Shown in pieces: positions 45,411 to 54,586 of a stretch of 64,000 nt of DNA. This DNA comes from Alternaria dauci (taxonomy: Eukaryota > Ascomycota > Dothideomycetes > Pleosporales > Pleosporaceae), in contig NC_091277.1 in assembly GCF_042100115.1 (NCBI RefSeq), positions 930,001-994,000 of the forward strand, written 5' to 3'. The translations under genes and the position numbers were made by a program. The notes beneath the pieces are model-generated. The model was not told the DNA's origin, made no database searches, and saw only the letters and a list, made by a program, of their open reading frames with translations. Each line of letters opens with the position of its first letter. Position 1 is the first letter of the stretch.

Positions 45411-46857
45411 TTACAGGTCCTCCTTCGCCAGCATATCTGTAAAATTTATTAGAAGTTTGACTTCTACATAGTTTGAAGGATTACCACTGACCGCAGATGT
45501 CAAGATAAAATGCAATGGCGTTGAAACTACATCGTATCAGCGTTGTCGCAGACCAGGATATAAATCACAATCTCATACTTGCGCTTGCTACCCGTGAGCT
45601 CCCAGAAGAACCACTTGAGACGGTTGGTCCAATTGATAAGGTCGAGATGGCTTACACCAACAAGAGTGCCTTTGTAGTCGCCCCATTGGCTGGAGTGGAC
45701 GCTATTCAGGTCCTTAGTTGAATCTGAACATGATGAGCGCTAACTGTATACACACCTGACTAGTCCATCATTCACACCCTCTTTCTGTTTGATGATGGCA
45801 TGCGAAGGTGCGAAGACGGACCACCGAGTCGGTTCGAGAGACGCCCCGTATGAATAGTATCGGACATCTGGTATATCTGGCGTCTTGGGGTTGAAGTTGT
45901 TCTGCATGTACTCTTGTGTTAGTTGCGAGAAGGCGCCAGTCTCGAAGCCAAAGTACTCCATAACACTGTAGACACGCTTAATCCGACGAGCTAAGAATGG
46001 CTTAGTGGAGTTCTTTCAAAGACCTGCTCTTGACGTACGACCAATCGTCTGAAACATGTAGTCCGCAAAAGCAGAGCCCCTATGTGGAGTGGCTATGGTA
46101 GTCAGGGAGAGTATCTTGAAGTCGGTCGGCCGGAGCTGGCTAATCATGTAACGCGAATCGAGGCCTCTGCGCAAACTTAGTAGCCGTCCTGGTCAGGTGC
46201 ACATGATCATTACCCCTATGCAAAGGTCAGCAAGTACGTATTGCACCATGATAGTGTAGCTCGTACCATGCTATGTCTGCAAGCCATTAGTGACCTGCTG
46301 CGAGTATCTTCTAGTCAGTCTTGGAACTTACGCGATGATGTTAACTTGTTTTCCTTTTGCCTTGACCGCAATGCTCTCAGCCAGTTTTGCGGACCGCGCC
46401 TCGATGCTTCCACTGGGCGGAACTGCAGCCACGATGACCTCGATGCCCTTGTGGGCAAGTGCGTCTGTTATGCCGCGCCAGTACTGTATGCCCGGTATAA
46501 ACTGCCCGGCAATTCGTAGTTCATCGAAGCCTAGTAAGCCGTGGGCAAGGACGATGGTATGTTTCTACAAGTGTCAGAAGGTGTAGTTTGGATAGGCGTA
46601 CGTCGCATACTGGTGAGTCTATGGGGAATTTAGCTGTTGCCATGAGTTGGATGCAAATGTGGCGTGAATGTACCATATGCCTCGCGCATCACCGCAAACT
46701 CATCTACAATCTCGCGACCAAAGTCTGAGATGCGCGGGTCTTCCTTGCGCCATGGCGAGCTGCTGAATTGACGAGTCGCGTATGCTGACAAGGGTGGGCA
46801 TGGCGTGGTTCTATACACAGACGAACGAGTCGTCACTCGAGCACAGATTCGTATCAT
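45411..46857 (-). CDS. tgl2: Mitochondrial triacylglycerol lipase Tgl2-like, ten exons
   Basis: Exons: 46857-46674, 46618-46611 (8 nt), 46564-46332, 46276-46267 (10 nt), 46215-46214 (2 nt), 46166-46039, 45990-45756, 45701-45579, 45526-45492, 45436-45411; 327 aa, all phases consistent. An alpha/beta-hydrolase of the Tgl2 family acting on tri- and diacylglycerol, probably mitochondrial. The first ~45 residues are Arg/Ser-rich like a presequence. Catalytic signatures are TIVLAHGLLGFDEL, the nucleophile AHSMGGLDSRYM (Ser about 144), the Asp in VNDGLV (about 263) and the His in GVSHLD (about 285). The end reads LDICDMLAKEDL. Without the three tiny exons the frame breaks at YDSPKH and at HSMGG, which are the best conserved blocks. 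The start at 46857 is the first ATG. Confidence 0.85.
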
Positions 46858-47400
46858 TGGGTGCAGCGCATGGTGTTGCGGTTTGGACGCGCGTTGGGGC
46901 TCGAAGTACAAAGTTCCACGGCGGTGACGTAGGCCTGACCTGGGGACGCTAGCGACGAACCGTCAGCATGGGCCAGGGTCCGCAACGAGAGAGGTGCGGA
47001 TGCATGTGATGGATCGAAGTGTGAGCCTGGCGTAGATTTTCCCAGCGAATCAAATCAGACGGTTACTTGTATGATACGACAAGCGCGGTAGAAGGGAGTG
47101 TGTTCAGAATTTGGATAGGTAGTGTCTGCAACTTCAGGGTGCTAGCAAAGCCTAGATGCATTTGAGAACCCGATAATCACCTGGACTAGCAAAGCTTAAG
47201 AAGAGTGTACATGTTGAATTTGATTACATTCACTGTGCTTGCGACAAGTCGCCTGTTGCTTGTATTTCGAGGTGGTACATCGACCTTGATTGTCTTGAGT
47301 CCACCAAAGGCCATGTACAAAGAACGCTCTTCGCCATGGGTCGCTCCTGCATCTCACGCGTCTGATTCTGTCCTCAGTCCAAACTCGGCGTGTCGGTGCT
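46858..47400. other. Intergenic spacer
   Basis: Promoter of the lipase gene and 3' flank of the V-ATPase subunit gene. No gene seen. Confidence 0.5.
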
Positions 47401-48018
47401 CTAATCCTGCTTGCCTGGTGGCTTGGGGTGCGCGTTTACGACTGCCTCGATAAGTTGATCGACAACCTTGCTGCCGGACTTGTTGCCAATCTCCTCAATC
47501 TCCTTGACCTTGGCATCTGTGTCCTTCTTTGCGTCCTCTTCAGCCTTCTGGTTGCCTGAGCTGTGCTGCGCCGTAGTCAGCCGTGGACGTCCGTTATGTA
47601 TATAGAGCATCAAGTCGACCAACGCACCTCCTTCTCGAACTTCTGGTATTCGGACTCCTTCTCTTTCCTGTACTCCTCAATCTCCTTTTGCGCTTCGCTT
47701 CGAGCGTCCTTCACTCGCTTGGTACGGTCTGGGTGGTAGGTTAGAGCGCTGCTTGGACAGGGCATGACGGGCGTGGTTTACATTCTCTGGCTGTGGAGCA
47801 GTTAGCACATGCGCTCACAGAGCCGTCTAGAGCGCGAAGTACCTTGCTGGACGATCTTCTGAGCTTCGCGCTCGGCCTAGGTGCTATGTGAGCTATGCGG
47901 AGGTTGGACTGGGCTGCGCTGCCTTACGTCGAGCAGGGTCTGGATACCCTGGGAGTTTTGGGCGGACTGTTGCTGTCAGTGGGAGACTCTGGGCTACGGC
48001 TACATGCAGACTCGCCAT
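47401..48018 (-). CDS. vma10: V-type proton ATPase subunit G
   Basis: Six exons: 48018-48016 (ATG only), 47966-47928, 47876-47843, 47790-47782 (9 nt), 47728-47628, 47565-47401; 116 aa. Peripheral-stalk subunit of the V1 sector that acidifies vacuoles and endosomes. The protein reads SAQNSQGIQTLLDAEREAQ, then REYRTKRVKDARSEAQKE, and is a coiled coil to the end. The first intron follows the start codon directly and has a GC donor (GCGAGT) with a CTGAC branch; it is the only way to keep the strongly conserved opening. The 9-nt exon adds most of the A-R-E-Y step. It is divergent from pet117 with 185 bp between the ATGs, so both may share a promoter. Confidence 0.88.
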
Positions 48019-48203
48019 CTTGACTATGGTATTGTGGGGATGTTGGTTATCACAGGGTTGAGTTGCGGAGAGGCATGATGCAGCCGTAGACTTGGCGACA
48101 GATGCTCCAAGGTCCAAGCTCCTTGCCGCCATCGCCATGGTCCCGCTCCAAATCTACACAAAGGCTCCGTCACCTCCCTCGACATCGCCTCACGCTGCCC
48201 ACC

Positions 48204-48508
48204 ATGTCTCGAGCGTCTCAGATCACCCTGGCGACTACCTGCGCCACAGCAATTGCTACAGTCGCATTTGTGCATTGGTCGCAAAAGGCCGACAAAGCAG
48301 TGGGTATTCTAGAATTGCTTAGACCAAGAGAATGTCTGACATGTACCAGGCCATGCACATGGGCGTCATCCGCGACTTCGAACAGCAGCGAATCAAGCGC
48401 GAGCGACAGGCCGACTTTGAGATGCAGAGAGAGCTGGAAAAGGAATATCTGAAATACCAGACAGTGTCGGATGGAGGCCCCGCAGAACCACGACATCAAG
48501 GACCATGA
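48204..48508 (+). CDS. pet117: Pet117-like cytochrome c oxidase assembly factor
   Basis: Two exons: 48204-48299 and 48350-48508, with a 50-bp intron carrying CTGAC; 84 aa. A small mitochondrial protein needed for assembly of complex IV, with Pet117 linked to heme A synthase in other organisms. The N-terminal membrane segment is TLATTCATAIATVAFVHW, followed by QKADKAAMHMGVIRDFEQQRIKRE and FEMQRELEKEY, which match the family. The junction restores KADKAAMHMGV. It is short, but length and order agree with homologues. It shares a short intergenic region with vma10. Confidence 0.88.
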
Positions 48509-49999
48509 AACCTCGCGTAAACCACATCTGCTGCACACAAGTCGGCGACCAATGGGCACCTTACCATATCAGCCTTGCTGCCCGCAGTCGTGGCCACGAA
48601 GCCTCAGGCTCACCACGTGCCCTGGCTGCGCCACCCGTTGAACCCAGACCAACGGACCGGCGTATACACAGCCTCGCGGGCATCGACGGTTCGAGGTCTG
48701 GCTACTCGAAGAGCATGTCGAGCGAACAACACATCGGCTTTCGCGAACAAATCAGCAACATCCGTGGGAAAGCTTGTCTAGAATGAGCGTTAGTCGTGTC
48801 GGATAGCCAAGTCGCTTCGACGCACAACGAGAAGCCATGTGGGAGAAAGACGGTCAGCGGAAGAAGCATGTAACGTCGTAGAGTCAAATATCCAACAATC
48901 ACAAAGCATCGTTTACTCTGCAGGCGCCCTGCGCCGTAGCATGATTGTGATCCGTCAGTTGCCAAGACTTCCACTCCGGTCCCTCTAGTCATTCCTACCA
49001 CGATGCAGCCCATTTTCCCTTATCAAGTCGTGCCAACAAAGCACCATGTGTTTCGACACCAAGACAATCAGCGCACGAGGTTCATGGTTGTTTGCGCCCA
49101 ACGCTGCATGCAGCGGCAATACATAAGATTGCGCTCTTGGCGTTCGCTGTTTCCGCGCTGTACGTCTTTTACGCCCGAGCACATGTGCGCACCAATGACC
49201 ATGTTTTATGGTAGTGATTCATAGCGATTACAATGCCGCCCTCTAGCAAATCACACCGAGGCGCAATCGGATAATCCGGCGGAGCTTGCTGTTCTGGTTT
49301 GTTGGTTGCCCGTCCTGTGATGCATTTGGCCACACATCTGGTTCGGAAAGTCTTCTAGCGCCTCGGCAGATCACCGATAATGAGGTCATTCTCCCTGAGT
49401 AATTCGATGCGCTTGATCGTTGCGCACGTCATGAACATTGAACAACGAAAGACTCCGTGGAGAGGTTCAAGTGAGCAGGTATCCAACTTGGGCCTGGCAA
49501 TTTGTGCAGTTCTGCGCCTGTTCTAGTGCATCAACGGCGCTTCTGCGGCACCTGCTCACCGTCGCCCAGAGAACAGCACAGTTCAGCTACAAACGAGCCA
49601 TAGGACTTAGCCTATGAAATGGTTAGATTGTCGCCGGCTTGTCAGGCACTCAGTTCAAATTGCGAGGTTAACCATAGCGGGTAGGGTGGCGGGTCGCAAC
49701 CGACCAAGCTTTTACCCTTTGCCCCAGGCTTTCTTTCATGACGCAGGGCAGTGCAATCCATGTTTCTGGCCGGCGCAACCTTAAAGACGCACGTCTGCCT
49801 CTTCACAAAGTCGTACATTGTCTTAACCCTGCACCTAGCAAGTCGCTACACAATTGCAGAACAAACTTCTTACGTCCTGCTCCCTCATACTACCACTACA
49901 ACATCCTTGTAACTCTACCGGTATCACCTCGACCCGACATTGGGTGTCGCGTATTACACCCGCGACCGTCTCGTACCACCCTCACACACCGACTTCACC
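48509..49999. other. Intergenic region
   Basis: Downstream of pet117, with the promoter of the Gly-rich gene at the right end. No gene or RNA recognised. Confidence 0.5.
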
Positions 50000-50869
50000 A
50001 TGAAGTTGTCACAGATCCTCACCGGCCTCGTTGCCGCACAGACAATCAGCGCCGCATCGATACCGGAATCAAATGCCCTCAACGTCCTCGGAGACAGACG
50101 AGTTGTTCCAGCCTCTGAGCTTGTCTCACCAGACCATACCCTAGAGCGTCGCAAAGGAGGAGGCGGACGAGGAGGTGGAAGCAGCGGTGGTAGCAGTGGC
50201 GGTGGACGTTCGGGTGGGAGCGGAGGCGGCGCCCCTGGACGTACATCGCCGACCTCAAATGCTGGTGGTGCCACGAGTGCAGGCTCAGGTCGACCGCGCA
50301 CTTTTGGCGGCGGACGGTATTACGGCGGTGGCGCCGCCGTGCCCTATACTGCTGGCTCGAAAACACCCAAGGGACTCATTGCCGGTGCCTTGATCCTACC
50401 CGCTACCATGCTGCTCATCATGCCCGGTCTGTGGCTGTACAGCACCTACCCCTACTATTACAACAACCCCTACCGCTTCTACAACCAGTCCGCCACCAAC
50501 GACGACGATGACGACAACAACAACGACCGTCGCGGATTGTGGACCCGTCAGACTCAGGGTCGCAACGAGACTCTTCCTGTCATGTGTGTGTGCTCGGAAG
50601 GCTTCGTCTGTGGCTGCGACGAGAACGACGACCAGCAATATATTAACGACCTTGTTGGCAATGGCAGCTATGCTGCGCTTAACAAAACCCTCGTAACTGT
50701 CTCGGATGTCAACGGTACCAAGACTCTCGTTCTCAACGGTACTCTCGAGAAGGGCACTACCGCTCCTGGTGGCTCTGACGAGGACAGCGCAGCCATCAGT
50801 CTGAAGTTTGGAAAGTACGCGGGATGCTATGCCCTTGGCATGATGGTGTTTGCTGGTGTCCTCATGTGA
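50000..50869 (+). CDS. Gly-rich secretory/surface protein with a CVC-CGC cysteine motif
   Basis: Single exon, 289 aa. A signal peptide (MKLSQILTGLVAAQTISAAS) precedes a Gly/Ser-rich tract (about residues 53-115), then a hydrophobic segment near 124-142, then a Tyr/Asn-rich part, an Asp/Asn run, a compact block MCVCSEGFVCGCDEN around residues 193-207, several N-glycosylation sequons, and a hydrophobic C-terminus that could be a GPI-anchor signal. This layout is seen in conserved, uncharacterised ascomycete proteins. No enzyme motif is visible. A surface protein is my inference. The start is the ATG at 50000; the frame is open upstream without an ATG. Confidence 0.8.
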   Translation: MKLSQILTGLVAAQTISAASIPESNALNVLGDRRVVPASELVSPDHTLERRKGGGGRGGGSSGGSSGGGRSGGSGGGAPGRTSPTSNAGGATSAGSGRPRTFGGGRYYGGGAAVPYTAGSKTPKGLIAGALILPATMLLIMPGLWLYSTYPYYYNNPYRFYNQSATNDDDDDNNNDRRGLWTRQTQGRNETLPVMCVCSEGFVCGCDENDDQQYINDLVGNGSYAALNKTLVTVSDVNGTKTLVLNGTLEKGTTAPGGSDEDSAAISLKFGKYAGCYALGMMVFAGVLM

Positions 50870-53800
50870 GGACATCTTAGCACTTGGCTCTATAGTTTGG
50901 AGATGTACAATATTATGACCTCACGACCATTTAGAAGTACACTGAGGCGCTCGGAGACTTTTGTTTTTGCTTTTGAGGATCCTGGTCTGGAGTAGATTAT
51001 TGGGACCGACGGATGACTTGGTGATACCCCAAGTCTGTTTCTTTGTTGGTAACTACTTGCTTTCAGCATTAATACGTTCTCAATCAATGCTCAAAATTCG
51101 GCTATTACATTATCTGCATCATGTTGGCCTATTGCGAGAAGCTGTAAGGGGATCTCGCTCACTTCGCATCTTAGCACTGGCCTACCTATATACAAAGCCG
51201 CAAGTACAACTGCAGTGTGTGTGTATACTGTCTATGATTTCTGAGAACGAACGCGCTTGGTTCATAGCCGCCCTTTGGCAGCTGACGATGCTGGTTTCCT
51301 TCTACCAACGTAGGAATTGCGGTCAAGGCCGTGACGCCTGATTGCAGATCTACAGATTCTCATGGTTCTGTGACACCAACACGTCGAGTACCACCGCAGC
51401 AACTACATCCGGGGATTGAAGGAAGGCGGTGTATGCCATCTGTAGAAGGACCCAAGTGTGATCTGGCACTCAACATCATCGGTATTTTTGTCGGACATGA
51501 CGGAGAATCATCTAGCATATCATTTGCCCTATTTCCGGTGAGTGATAACAAGGCAGTGCCGACATCGTTATAGGACCCAAGACAGTCGCCTGGTTGCAGA
51601 TCTATGGAGATGGTGGGCGAGATTGCGCGTGGGGTGTTTGGCTTAATGTAAGTCAGCTGACGCGGGGTCGGAGCGGTGAAGTAGACTATGGTGTAATTGC
51701 TACTTGGGAACATATGAAGCGATAGTCGGCCCAGACCGGCAGTGCTCGCTTGTCCATGCAGCCTGTTCTGCAGGATACGATAGGGCTACGAAGTACGGGT
51801 ATATATCGGTGGTAAGGCTGCTCTGTCAGCTTCGTGGCGCTTGCAATATAGCATCTTCGTTTCCTGGCTAATCTATCTCATGACCGATGCTGTAGTCTCT
51901 TCACACCAGCTACGATAACCCAAAACATAAGCATACGCGCGTCATCGCGCGTCTGTTGGCGTTTTAAAGTTGAAGGGAAGGGACACTTGGCGCAGTGCGT
52001 CACACGCCGGTCTGTTGCTATACTGTACGCATCGTTGCAAGGAAACACAATGACCTTGGTCAATTCAGAGGCCGAGCCATGTATGATTACTTCGTAGCAG
52101 TCTCATGATGGTGCAAGACGCAGAGAAGGGGCCAAATGCTCTGGTGGATGGCGGGCCTAAAGTGTTCGTTCACTGAAACAAGTAATTCTGTGATGGGGCC
52201 GGTGTGACACGCACACTTTCTAAAAACGATTCCAACCATGCGAGAACGAGCTGTGGTTGAGGTCGTGAAAGATGTGACCGGTGGTCGGAGATGTAATCGT
52301 GGTAGGGCTGCGTGAGACATACAGACTGCCATCATGTATTCCCAGGAAACGGGAGGATGCATAAGGCTGCATGACTGTCGAACGTTGCAAGTCAGCCTCG
52401 AGCCGCGTACCAGAGCCGGCAGCAGGGCCTTCAGTCCTAAAAGGGGACCTGGCGCACGCGCGCACCAACCAGAGGATTGCTGTTGGATTGACCGGACTGG
52501 TTCGATAACTCATGACACGAGAGAAGTATCTTGGAGTTATCCGCATCTGGTTGTTTTGGCGGTGTGGTCGATCCTTGACGTAATTGAGGGACCTTTGCAT
52601 GGTCGACAGATGCAGAAAGTTACTCAGTAATTGAGTATGACCAATGGTAGAAGCGAACAAAAAGTTATTTCGACATATCGACGTAGTGCTGGGGCGTCGA
52701 CATGTAGGTGTCCAGGCAGCACTAAGCTACCTAGGTAGTCAGACTGAAAGCTCCACAGGCCCATGCTCTTCAACGAGATAATGGTGAAAATGGATAGCTA
52801 GCAGCCATGCAAAGGAACCGACTGTGCAGTTAGATAGATCGGGTTCATTGGGCCGGGAGCAATGGAGAAGGGCGGAAGGACCAAGAATACCTCGTGCAGC
52901 CAATTGCCCCACAACGGAAACGCATGGGAGCGACAAACCCTGCACGTGCCCGCTATCCCCAACCTCGACGTCCACGTCGTCGTACTCGCACTCTTCTTCG
53001 CACGATAAACCTTCGCCCGGTACGCGCAGCGGAGGAACCGAATGCCCTCTAGCGAAAGCGCCGTGGTCCGCAAAGAGGCCCGAGCCTGAGTAATACGTCA
53101 GAAAAGTCACTGCCCCTCCGTGTCCACCAAGCCATCACTATATCAGGAAGCGTGGCTGATCCTAGCCAGCCATCAGATACGATTAGACTCACGCAGACAT
53201 CGTAGCACCTATCCTGCCAACGTCCGCACCGATTTGCACATGAGCTATGGTGCAGTATCATGGCACGCTCACATGGTCCGCGCGCTACAGGGGTTTTGCA
53301 TCCCCGGTTAGCTCCTTTTGCGCAAACACTTGCTATGCATCTTTGCTTTGCTGCGCACCTTGTTGATAGCCGTACTGATGTGCTCAGCGATCAGGACATA
53401 TTACGTGGTACCAGCTCAAGACCAATCAGAACATGTTACGCACCGACTACAACAGCTAAACAACTTCCGAGAAGCGAACTACGAACCCCTGCCGAGTATC
53501 AAGACCATACCTCTTTCACGATCGTCAACAAGCTAAGGGCCGCAATGGCTGTGTTAGTTACCTCTGAGAATCCCATCTTAGCAGCGGCCGGCTGACTATG
53601 CACTCATCCCTACACTTGGTCCCCGTTGCCTGACGGGCCTGCGGATAGTCAACGATGCCTACCGGATGTGGCCCACACTGGCCTATGCGTCCTGACTGTC
53701 TTCACTCCCGTCGGTATATATGCTACGGCTTGTCAGGTCGAGTCAGGATCCATCACTACACATCTCGTCTCACGCCTGTCACATTTCTCTGCTGCTTTAC

Positions 53801-53903
53801 ATCATTGGCATTCACGCTATACCAAATATTCACAACCTCTCTGCTACTTCTTCAAGATCGAGCACCAAAACACACACACTCGCGCACAAAAACACCCGTC
53901 AAC
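50870..53903. other. 3-kb gene-poor region
   Basis: Short frames on both strands without recognisable domains. A 123-codon minus frame (52739-53110) looks somewhat coding but lacks an ATG near its start and matches nothing I know. No terminal repeats recognised. Confidence 0.45.
52728..52739. repeat. 12-bp perfect palindrome CTACCTAGGTAG
   Basis: Self-complementary. Related core TACCTAGGTA occurs at 27021-27030, and partial copies at 35735-35742. Confidence 0.8.
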
Positions 53904-54137
53904 ATGTGCTACCAAGTTGTTGAACGCTATTCGGTCTGCCGATGCTTGTACTACAAACACGCGATCGATCCATGCGCCGCCCATGGCCAACGAGGACATG
54001 GCATTCAAGAGAAGACAGTTCTTGTCGGCTACGCTTGCAGTGTTCATAGCAACCACCGACCTCAAGCCTACCATGCCGGCGTCCTGCCAGACTCTGGTTA
54101 CGGAAGCGATGAATACTCTCCGGCATACCTACGATAA
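53904..54137 (+). CDS. Small Cys-rich conserved-looking fungal protein (MCYQ type)
   Basis: Single open frame of 77 aa from a true ATG. It reads MCYQVVERYSVCRCLYYKHAIDPC, then GQRGHGIQEKTVLVGYACS, then SGYGSD near the end. The spacing C-x-C, then C, then C-x2-H suits a small metal-binding fold, which is inference. I recognise this opening from short hypothetical proteins of Dothideomycetes but cannot name a function. It has no signal peptide. It lies in an otherwise gene-poor stretch. Confidence 0.6.
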   Translation: MCYQVVERYSVCRCLYYKHAIDPCAAHGQRGHGIQEKTVLVGYACSVHSNHRPQAYHAGVLPDSGYGSDEYSPAYLR

Positions 54138-54316
54138 ACCTACGGAGCTACGTATGAGGGCTCGCATTCCACCGCGAAGACTGGACTAGGGCCCTTTTCA
54201 TGGCCCATATTTGCTTATCACCACGCAATTCTCTTCCTGGGCTGGTTCCTCTGTGCTTTCATTTCAGCAATTCTACGTTCGCACCTTTTCACACTCTCGA
54301 AGACACACGCATTGCC

Positions 54317-54586
54317 ATGGAGTTCAAGAGGTCTCGGGCTTGTTATGACGGGTTACATGCATGGGAGACGGAAGTAACGGATGACGGCGTTTGTTTTGGT
54401 CCGCATTGTACGATCACGAGGACATGGGAGTTACGAAACATCCCCAACTCTGGTAGAACTGGGAGTAGTGTTATCAGTCTAGATCATTTGATCTTCTTAC
54501 TCACCGTTTGTAGCGTTAACCTTCAACATCTTTGTGCTATTTTTACGAACACGTTTGAGTCTGCCTTGCGCAAGGCGCCACAGTAA
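54317..54586 (+). CDS. Possible small protein, unknown function
   Basis: 89 codons from ATG, opening MEFKRSRACYDGLHAWETE with CFGPHC and ITRTWELRN. It may contain an intron: a GTAGAA donor near 54453 with an acceptor near 54515 would replace the hydrophobic end by a different C-terminus. No family is recognised; 180 bp separate it from the preceding small gene, and it could be its continuation. Confidence 0.3.
   Translation: MEFKRSRACYDGLHAWETEVTDDGVCFGPHCTITRTWELRNIPNSGRTGSSVISLDHLIFLLTVCSVNLQHLCAIFTNTFESALRKAPQ

Noticed and set aside
52739..53110. 123-codon minus-strand frame
   Set aside because: No ATG near its start, no recognised family, although its composition is somewhat protein-like; left unannotated.
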